From NCBI GenBank assembly GCA_014529385.2, contig CM043944.1:89161384-89225383 (forward strand): a DNA stretch of 64,000 bases, read 5' to 3'. The translations under genes and the position numbers were made by a program. Positions 56,196-64,000 of the stretch are shown one piece after another. The DNA is from Adiantum capillus-veneris (lineage: Eukaryota; Streptophyta; Polypodiopsida; Polypodiales; Pteridaceae). The notes below the pieces were generated by a model. The model searched no databases, was not told where the DNA came from, and saw nothing but the letters and a program-made list of their open reading frames with translations. Each line of letters begins with the position of its first letter. Position 1 is the stretch's first letter.

Positions 56196-58980
56196 TTATA
56201 ATATCCTTAAGATATATTCCTTGCATCCATCTAGCATCTTCAAAAGGATAATTTTTGAACTTAATAAGATACTGGATAATCTTACCATGTCGTAGTGCCT
56301 TGTTTTCATGCCGAAGGATAGCTTCGGGTTGTAGCACCTCTTTTGGTCTTCAATTTTGGGAGGGTCTTCAATAAATGGTTCACTTAGTGGCTCTCCTTTG
56401 TAGGGCTTAAGTAGGCTCACATGAAAAGCATTGTGTATGAGCCAATGATTGGGAAAATTGAGTTGATAATCCATCTCATTGATTGGCTTCAAGATTTGAA
56501 AAGGACCATGGTATCTTTTTGCTAATTTAGCATAATACTTTTGATGGCCCGTAGGATTTTTGCCCATTTTTTGCCTCAATCGAGCCTTGGGAATCTTAAG
56601 TAAGACCCAATCATTTTATTTAAACGTTAAGGCCCTTCTGTGCTTGTCAGTAGAAACTTTTTGCCTTTGTTGAAAGATGGATATAGCCTCCTTAATCTTT
56701 TGGAAATATTCTTGTAGGTCACGGCTATACTCATCGCCATCAAAGATCTTCCCATGTACTTTAAGTAGCAAGGGACTTTTAGGTCTTCCCTCACTGTGAT
56801 TTCAAAAGGTGATTTTCCCATAGAATTATGGATAATATTTTTGTACACATACTCTACAAGAGGTAAGTACTTTTCCCATTGTGATTGTTGATCTACTTCG
56901 GTAACATAAGTCTTTAGTAGATCGAATATTGAAACGTTGGCTATCTCACTTTGGCCATCCGTTTGTGGGTGATAGGCCAAAGAGAAATTTAATCTAGTTT
57001 CAAAGAGACCTTTCCAAAAATTACTGGTCATTCTAGGATCTCTATTTGACATGATGGATGTTGGAAATCCATGGTATTTGAAAATTTATAATATGAAGAG
57101 AGTTGCCATTTGCTGTGCCTTAATAGTCTCTTGACAAGAATAAAGTGTGCTTGCTTGCTAAACGTGTCGACTACTGTCCATATTCTCGTATTCCCATGGA
57201 TAGACTTGGATAATCCCAAAGATGAAATCCATGGATATACTCTCCCATGGTGAATTTGGGATAGGCAATGATTGGAGTAATCCAGGTTCTTTCCCTCTAT
57301 CAACTTTTTATTTTGGTTGAAAAAAAGCTTGCTCCCCATCAATGCTTAAAAAATCACTTGGAGATGTTGCTTGTGTTCCTCCAAGGACTTGGAGTAGATG
57401 ATGATATCATCAAAGAAACTCCAATGAATTTGCGGTAGGGTCGAAAGATTTTCTCCATTAGACAATTGAATGTGGCTGGTGCATTAGTGAAGCCAAAAGG
57501 CATGACTAGGTATTCATAAAGACCAAACATTGTACGAAACATAGTCTTTAGGATATCTTCATCCACTATCCTTCTTTGATGATAGCCACTTTTAAGGTCA
57601 ATCCTACTGAAGTATGTAGATCCTTGTAGCTTATCAAATAGACCTTCTACCCGAGGCACGGGAAATTTGTTTTTGATAGTGATATGGTTTAGTGCTCAAT
57701 TGTCCACACACATATGGTATGTACCATCTTTCTTTTGCACTAAAACGATTGGAGAACAAAAGGGAGAGGAGCTAGGCCTCACTATCCCTTTGTCAACCAA
57801 TTCTTGTACTTGCTTCATGATCTCCTCTTGTTGAGCTTGAGAAACTCAATAAGGAGGCTTGTTAGGCAATGAGCTTCCTGGTAGGAGCTCAATGTGATGG
57901 TCATCATCCCCTCGTTTTGGAGGTAAGTCCATAGGGATATCATCGATGAATACATCTTGGAATACTTTTAGAAACTATACAAGTGTAACTTTTCTTGATT
58001 CCTATCATTTACATTTGATGAAACATTAGGAGCTTTTACGGACTCTTTGACAAAAATCATGTGCGTAGAAACTGAGCTCTCCATTGATTTATCAAAAGCA
58101 GGAGGATTTACAAGTGGTATAGTATGACCAGACTCACTAGCATCTATATACATGCTCTTTCCCGTGTGGGTGAAGTAGATTCTCCTTTCAGGGAACTTCA
58201 TGTTGGCATTCATGCAGTTAGCATCCTCATGTTGGAGAGGAGAGATAAAAAAGTCTTCTTTGTTGACATAGCTTTGGAAATGAAGCCTCAACTTCCCAAT
58301 AAAGGGAGTAAAGGAGGCTTGTTGTCCCTTGAAAGCACTGTCGACCATTACACTATCTCCCATCTTGAAAGCTTCAATGCCCAGCTTGGTGGCCAACTCT
58401 GTTGATATAAAGTTGTGAGTAGAGCCAGGGTCAAACAAGATGAAGGCATCATGCTCCCTTACCTTTCCCCAAGCATAGGAGAGAGGTGATCCTTTGCAAT
58501 GAGCATCCTGTTTTGGAGCTTCAATGGTGGAAGCTCTAGGAGTCTCATTGCAAGCATTCCTCTTGGGGCAAGAACTATAGTCATGTCCTTGCTCCCCACA
58601 CTTAAAACATTTATGGTCCTTGCAAAAACATTCCTCTTGGGGCAAGAACTATAGTCATGTCCTTGCTCCCCACACTTAAACATTTATGGTCCTTGCAAAA
58701 AGCTTCAAGCTCTTCAGGAGAGAGTTTGTTTTTACCTTTGTAAACTCCCTTCCCCTTGCACCGATTGTTGTTGTTGTTGTTGGAATTTCCTTCGAAAGAA
58801 TTTTGGGCATTGTTTTTCCCCTTTGCATCATTTTTGTCTTTGCTTTCCATGGGCTTGATATTTTGTCTAGCCCCTTGTTGGAAATTGATGCGCAAAGCAA
58901 CCATGGTGTGGTGGATTACTTTGATGATAGAACCAAGCCATTGGGAGTTGACGTACTAGGCCATCTCTTCAAGTAATCCC
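56196..58980 (-). pseudogene. G1 gypsy Gag C-terminus, protease, reverse transcriptase and integrase
   Basis: Minus strand from 58980: Gag C-terminus HHTMVALRINFQQGARQN, zinc knuckle FKCGEQGHDYSSCPKRN (duplicated), protease AFILFDPGSTHNFISTELAT (DPG instead of D-S/T-G), reverse transcriptase [15 protein letters not shown] and [16 protein letters not shown] (the catalytic DD region is frameshifted). RNase H and the integrase zinc finger are deleted at about 57345. Integrase then resumes: [45 protein letters not shown], and the C-terminal QILKPINEMDYQLNFPNHWL. About 2.8 kb of decayed sequence. Confidence 0.82.
58554..58701 (-). repeat. Tandem duplication of the zinc-knuckle segment
   Basis: Two copies of about 74 bp (58555-58628 and 58629-58701) differing by one A in a run (taaaacat versus taaacat). 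Each encodes the CGEQGHDYSSCPKRN segment, the second copy out of frame. Confidence 0.88.
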
Positions 58981-59289
58981 ACACAGAATTTCTTTATGCA
59001 GCTAACGGGGATACCGTCGAGAACTATGGTCTTGACATGGAGTCCTACGGGGCTTGCCTATGGCTTTTTGCCTATGGCTTAACCATTATTGAACTATTAG
59101 AACCTTGGTGACAGGAACCGGTGCTGTCTTGGATCTGTTGAACCCTCTCTTCTATTCATTGTAGTTAATAATATTTGAGCCACGGGTATAGATGCCTGAG
59201 TGCTTATCTTTGAAGGTAAAGAGGAGTAGCAACTAGGGCTTGAAGTGCCAAAGTACAAGTCAAAATTTACACCTAAAATTTGCGAGTAT

Positions 59290-59600
59290 GGCTGACAAGG
59301 GAAAAGAGATTGAAATGAATGTTGATAGCTTTGATTTTGCTATTGAACGGGCAACTTATGATGACCCTATGCTTGTAAATTATCTTGTTTCTAAGCTTCA
59401 ACAAGCCCTGGGCAATCCATCCCTCCAAGGTGAAGTGCTACAGTAATTGCACACCCATGGTATTGTCCAAACTCCCCACCAAGAAGAGAGAGTACCTAGG
59501 AAGCCTCCTTGTGAGACTTCCAAAAGAGGACTCTCTCCGATAAGAGAAGAAGAGGAGGATCCGTACGAAGGGCTCAAAAATTTACTACTTGGATGATGCA
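59290..59600 (+). pseudogene. G1 gypsy Gag N-terminus
   Basis: ATG at 59288 opens MADKGKEIEMNVDSFDFAIE and DDPMLVNYLVSKLQQALGNP. After a stop (TAA, 59444) the frame resumes VPRKPPCETSKRGLSPIREE and DPYEGLKNLLL, matching the start of the Gag at 49322. Plus strand, opposite to the G1 pol remnant on its left. Confidence 0.65.
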
Positions 59601-60667
59601 TCTCCCTCTCAAAGGAGAACCCAAGTTTTAATGGTAGAGCCCCCACCAAAAGAACCTCAGACGGAGGGGACTCTTCGAGCAGTTTTGCCTTGGGAGATGA
59701 CTGCCGCAAACCTCTCTGATCAGCTCCAGGCGTGCGGAACATTTCTGCAGTGTATTGTGGAGTCATTACGTTTGGCCTCGCCAGCTCCAGCAACTGAGGC
59801 ACGCGTCACTGAGCTTGAAATGCAGATAACGGCGTTGCAGGTTAGCATCACCGATTTAACAAGTCAAAATGCAGCATTGAATATTACAGCTCGGCAGCAA
59901 ATTGAGGAAATCCAGATACTAAGGGAGGCTATCTCTGCGTTTGTTGCTTCTATTCAAGAGGAATTTCTGCATTTGTGAACGCAGAATAGCCTGGCCACTT
60001 ATTTAGCATCTCATCCTGGTGATGTGATGATTAACATGAATGATCTTGATGCCTTAGCAGTGGAGATGCAGCAAGATCTCCACAGTTTTTTGGAGACTCA
60101 AATGCAGAGTTGGAGATCAAGGCTGTCTGTTGAGGTGATAACGTAGCAACCAACTCAATAGGTTGTGGTGAGGCAGCCTGAGCCGATGAATAATGACAGA
60201 GGTAAGAATGTTATCCAAGAAGGTTTTGATATTGCTGATAGGGCGAAAGCTATAGAAGATTGTGATGAGGCCCAGGCTCATGTCTCTAGTTTGCAGCGAG
60301 TGATTCATCACCTTCATAAGGAGCGGTGCCGAGTCTGTTTTTGGGTGGAGACATTGTCTCATTTGCTTTCACTCAGTCTTCCGCCATGTCCTCCTTTTGG
60401 CTTGCACTCAACAGATATTTATCTCCGCATTATCCTCTGCATACACCTCTTGCTCCTTTGCCACAGGCACCTTAGTCTATTTCTTTGCCAACGCAATTCA
60501 TTCTAAGGGATCCTTGGCCGGAGCAACCTGAGATAGATCTAGAGCTGCTGGCGGAGGTGTATAGAGCTCATCGCCAAGATTTTCAGGGATTTGGCTACAT
60601 CGATGTTTCCTCCTCACCAGAACAGGTGGAGGAACAGAAATCGGAACCTTCAACACGGAGGGGCTAA
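59589..60667 (+). pseudogene. Unidentified coiled-coil ORF, decayed
   Basis: One frame from 59589 to about 60360 with three stops (TGA 59976, TAG 60144, TAG 60159; the latter two CAG-like). A heptad-like segment follows the start: TELEMQITALQVSITDLTSQ, AALNITARQQIEEIQILREA. Later parts include NMNDLDALAVEMQQDLHSFL and EDCDEAQAHVSSLQRVIHHL. After a frameshift near 60360 the text continues as SSFWLALNRYLSPHYPLHTP and LELLAEVYRAHRQDFQGFGY up to a stop at 60667. I do not recognise it. It could be a structural protein of a retroelement or a host gene fragment. Confidence 0.45.
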
Positions 60668-61040
60668 AGTGTGGGTTCGCGCAATCCACCGTGCGTGCCA
60701 AGTGTTACGGCATAAGCTACACATTGCGGTCCCGCGGTCTTGCGGATGTCTGGACATTGCATACTAGGAGTCATGCGGCTTTGGGACAGTTCTTTAGGGA
60801 TATCATGGGACAGGACGGGGTTTTGCACCCCGATCTGCGCTAGAGCAATGGTTGTATATGGGGGGGCATACCAATCTTTGGGGATATCTCTAATATTCAT
60901 GTTATCAATATTTTTTCCTCTTGTACTCTGTGGTCGGTTGCATATCAATGAAGAAGACGGTGTTTTGTTTTGTGACTTGTCTTCTATTCTGCCTTCATGT
61001 GTTTTGATGTTCATATAATGTAAGGCAGTGTGAGGGTATT
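60668..61040. other. No gene recognised
   Basis: GC-richer stretch with no clear frame; could be untranslated sequence of the coiled-coil ORF or the truncated leader of Copia-5. Confidence 0.35.
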
Positions 61041-61054
61041 CATTCCCGTAATGC

Positions 61055-61872
61055 TTATTTCTCCTCTGTGGGCAACAGACATTACACAAAGGGTGTCTGG
61101 AAAATTGTGCAAGGAATTGATGTACGTCTTGGTTCTGAGGATACGGACGATGTTGAGGATGTTACAAGTCTTGCTGCAAGGATTGCTTCTCTTAGAGTTG
61201 TTTTGCCTACGGTAGAACAAGCTCGTTGGGATGTAAATGATGCACAGGCTCATGCATTGATTGTGTTGTCTATGAAGCACACTATTACTCCTCATATTCA
61301 TTCAAAAAAATATGCAAAACAGGCTTGGGATATTCTATCTGGTCTTTATGCAAGTCGCAATGAGGCTAAAATTGCATTATTGCGTAAAGATCTGCAATCG
61401 AGGATTTGCATGAGGAAGATGACATGGACACTTTCCTTGCTCGTGTCAAGGATATCAATGAGAAACTTATTTTTGCAAGTGAAATCATTTCAGACAGTTC
61501 CCTTGTGCATACTATTCTTGATGCCTTGCCAGACTCTTACCAAACTTTTGCTAGTACTTGGAGACTTATGACCCAAGTCTTGAAGTTGTCAAGTTTGATG
61601 CATTGTGCACATTGTTGTTGCAAGAGTCACTTTCCAAAAAAAACAGGACTACAAAGCGTGCATTTGAACATTGCTTTTATTGATGCTCAAAGAAAGGGTG
61701 GTAATAGCAATACAACCACTTCTTATGGTTCTTCTGTGAGTGGAAAATCACCTATACCTAATGCTTCTATTGGCAACAATTCTTCTAGAAATTTTTGTGA
61801 TAAGAGCAAAAATAAGATGGATTTCCATTATTGTAAAGCTAATGATCACTTGATTAAGTAGTGTCCTAAGTT
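61055..61872 (+). pseudogene. Copia-5 Gag
   Basis: HYTKGVWKIVQGIDVRLGSE, RIASLRVVLPTVEQARWDVN and the UBN2-type core KQAWDILSGLYASRNEAKIA. A frameshift near 61405 leads to DMDTFLARVKDINEKLIFAS. The zinc knuckle near 61830 is damaged: DFHYCKANDHLIK, stop, CPKLKAKG, with its first Cys replaced. Confidence 0.82.
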
Positions 61873-61899
61873 GAAGGCCAAAGGCTAAGAAGAAAGAGG

Positions 61900-63346
61900 G
61901 TGGTTCCACTGCAAATGCTGGATCCACTACAAATTCAGCTTTTGTTGAGTCTTATGTGAAAGGAGAGTGTGATGCTGATGTTGATGCAGAATGGTCTCTT
62001 AGTGCAAAGTGTACCTATAATCCTGATGTCCATGATGCATGCATGTCAGTTGTTGTAGATTTACATGTGTGGTAATTTGACATGGTGCTACAAAGCACAT
62101 TATCTCACACCCTAATTTGTTCACCTCTCTTGTGTTTGTCCCTCATGGGAATTCGGTTACTTGTGCCAACAATGCCTCTTATCCACTTCAAGGAGTTGGA
62201 AAGTTGCAAATGGAAATTCTTTCACACTTGTTAATGCACTTTATGTACCTAGGATCAAGAAGAATCTTTTGTTTGTATCTGCACTTGCTAGACTTAGTCT
62301 TGTAGTAAATTTTGTGGATGACAGATTTACAATACATGATCTCAGTTTCGGTGAGGAAATTTATGCATCTGGCATTTTATACTGTGGACTGTATAAGCTC
62401 ACTTTGTATAAAAAGTGTGGGCAAAATTTTGCAAATTTAGTTGTGGACTCAAAGGCTATTTTAGATGCAAAACTTTGGCATGTATGTTTACGTCATCTAA
62501 ATTTTACCAGTTTGCTACGTTTGCAAAATTCTCATATGGTTGCTTCTTTGCTGCCTCTTGAAGCAGTTGTAAAACATGTTTGTGAAGGCTGTATTTTGGG
62601 TAAGATGCAGTGTTCAAAGTTTCCAAAGGATGGTTCAGTTAGGGCCACATGCAGGTTGCAACTTGTGCATAGTGATGTTTGTGGGCCCATTCAAACTTCG
62701 TCCTTGGGCAATTACCTTTACTTCGTGACTTTCATTGATGATTACTCCAAGCATGCATAGGTATTTCCTCTTGAAGCGAAGTTCGAAGTATATATGTGCT
62801 TCAAACAGTTTTTGGCTATGGTTGAAAATGTCTCGAAATGTACTATGGGCACCCTCCGTTCCGATCAAGGGGGGGAATATATGTTTCATGAATTTAATGC
62901 ATTTTTGGCTAGTCATGGGATAAAACACCAATGTACAGTGCCTTATACACCTCAACAAAATGGTGTTGTTGAGAGGAAAAACAGGTCACTTAAAAAAATG
63001 GCACGATGTATGGTCAAAAGTCAAGCTTTGCCGCATTCTTTTTGGCTTGAGGCCATCATGTGTGCCACTTATGTACTAAACAGGTGTCCTACAAAAGCTT
63101 TATAGTCTATTACTCCATATGAATCATGGCATGATAGAAAGCCTTCTATTAAGCACATGTGTGTTTTTGGCTGTTTGGCATATGCTTTGTTGCCACAAAC
63201 ACAACGCAAAAAATTGGATGATAAGGCTGTCAAATGTTTTTTTTTTTTGTTATAGTGCTGAAAGCAAAGGTTATAGTTTGTATCATCCACAAACAAAGCG
63301 TATTCTAGTTTCACGGGATGTTGTGTCTGTGGAAGATTTTGTCTAG
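61900..63346 (+). pseudogene. Copia-5 protease remnant and integrase
   Basis: The protease region near 62040-62110 is broken (VVVDLHVW, stop, FDMVLQ). From 62161 a 199-codon frame covers NSFTLVNALYVPRIKKNLLF and the pre-integrase zinc finger (KLWHVCLRHLN, CEGCILGKMQ), then LVHSDVCGPIQTSSL (first catalytic Asp) and FIDDYS. After a stop and shift: GTLRSDQGGEYMFHEF (second Asp) and TPQQNGVVERKNRSLKKMA (Glu), then the C-terminal VFGCLAYALLPQTQRKKLDD. Confidence 0.85.
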
Positions 63347-63403
63347 CCCTTGCTATGATGCACTAGAGACAGTAAAGTAAGCTCAGAGGACATTTATGAC
63401 ACT

Positions 63404-64000
63404 TTGTTGCCTCTTTTTAGTGATGGAAGTATGAATGTAAATTCCAATGAGGCAAATGTACAGCCTATGGGGGGTTTTGAAACTATTACAATCAGCCTAT
63501 TACTGATGCAAATGTACATGATGTACTTGACGAGGAAAGGGATGAGAATGAGTGGGCTAGAGGTATGCCTAAAGTGTTGGTGCATACTTTGCATGGTAGT
63601 AAATTGGATGCACCTTTGTCTTGTTGTACCCATTCAGGTTCTTGCCATGCATTTTATGCATGGAATTGTTATGCTTTGGCTGTGTCTAGATTGTATGATG
63701 TTGAGGAACCTCTATCTTTTGATGAAGCACAGAATTCAAAAAACTCAATGGCTACCATGCAATAAGAATATGATGCATTTATAGAAAATGAAACATGGAC
63801 TTTATGTGATTGGCCTCCTTGCAAAAAGGACATTGGTGTACAAAGTGGGTTTACAAGTTGAAACGCAAGCCGGATGGTGAGATTGATTGCTATAAGGCTT
63901 GACTTGTTGCAAAGGGTTATGCATAGACAAAAGGCATAGATTATGAAGAGACTTTTTCTCCCAATTGTCGTATGACTACTATGAATTTTCTATGTGCATT
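63404..64000 (+). pseudogene. Copia-5 reverse transcriptase, N-terminal part
   Basis: Linker region with short frames, then EYDAFIENETWTLCDWPPCK near 63765-63830, matching the Copia-4 start of reverse transcriptase; frameshifts follow. The catalytic YxDD lies beyond the window. Confidence 0.75.

Larger units (their letters stand above)
61041..64000 (+). mobile_element. Copia-5: 5'-truncated copia element of the Copia-4 family, runs off the window
   Basis: Plus-strand gag, zinc knuckle, protease, integrase and the start of reverse transcriptase, each closely similar to Copia-4. No LTR or primer site on the left; the first codons of gag are missing. The right end is beyond the window. Confidence 0.85.

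Overview
This is a stretch of a large, repeat-rich land-plant nuclear genome. The evidence is the set of mobile elements: Ty1/copia elements with tRNA-iMet-type primer sites (TGGTATCAGAGC and variants), a Ty3/gypsy element with the two RNase H domains typical of the plant Tat/Ogre lineage, gag-only LTR elements, and long GA/CT and GT microsatellites. There are no bacterial-type operons. I cannot name the species. Almost every coding stretch is broken by stops or frameshifts, many of the stops being TGA in CGA-like or TAG in CAG-like contexts, so most of the window is decaying retrotransposon.

Layout. 1-3200: low-information DNA and a compound microsatellite. 3202-6282: a minus-strand non-autonomous copia element (two LTRs, primer site, gag only) carrying a tRNA-derived SINE-like head. 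6346-11786: the only region that looks like host genes. It has a basic exon-like segment, uncharacterised coding segments and an FCP1/NIF-type HAD phosphatase domain on the plus strand (9463-10137), facing tail-to-tail a decayed paralogue on the minus strand (11786-10619). 11797-18000: solo or partial copia LTRs, a copia gag remnant, an unidentified minus-strand ORF and degenerate repeats. 18380-18527: a GC-rich fold-back. 19380-22230: LTR and 3' half of a gypsy family (called G1 here). 22300-25745: a retropepsin-like pseudogene split by a complete gag-only LTR element with a near-perfect target duplication.

26080-43004 is a three-level nest. A plus-strand copia (Copia-1) carries in its RNase H region a minus-strand Tork/Tnt1-like copia (Copia-2, 28618-41732) flanked by a perfect 5-bp duplication (caaat). 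Copia-2 in turn carries, between its RT and RNase H, a 7.66-kb Tat-lineage gypsy element (29603-37263). The gypsy element has a full 3' LTR (35736-37263) but no 5' LTR. In its place, before the primer site, is a 72-bp inverted copy of the last 78 bp of the 3' LTR, so both ends of the insertion are U5-type ends. This is the strangest structure in the window.

43005-61040: a minus-strand copia (Copia-4), several G1 LTRs with internal duplications and microsatellites, G1 gag and pol fragments on both strands, a 616-bp element with CACTAGG terminal inverted repeats flanked by TTAA, and an unidentified decayed coiled-coil ORF. 61041-64000: a plus-strand copia of the same family as Copia-4, running off the end of the window.

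The genes do not form a pathway; they record successive retrotransposition. The candidates for something beyond ordinary transposon decay are the phosphatase-like pair, the inverted-end gypsy, the TTAA element, the fold-back and the two unidentified ORFs.
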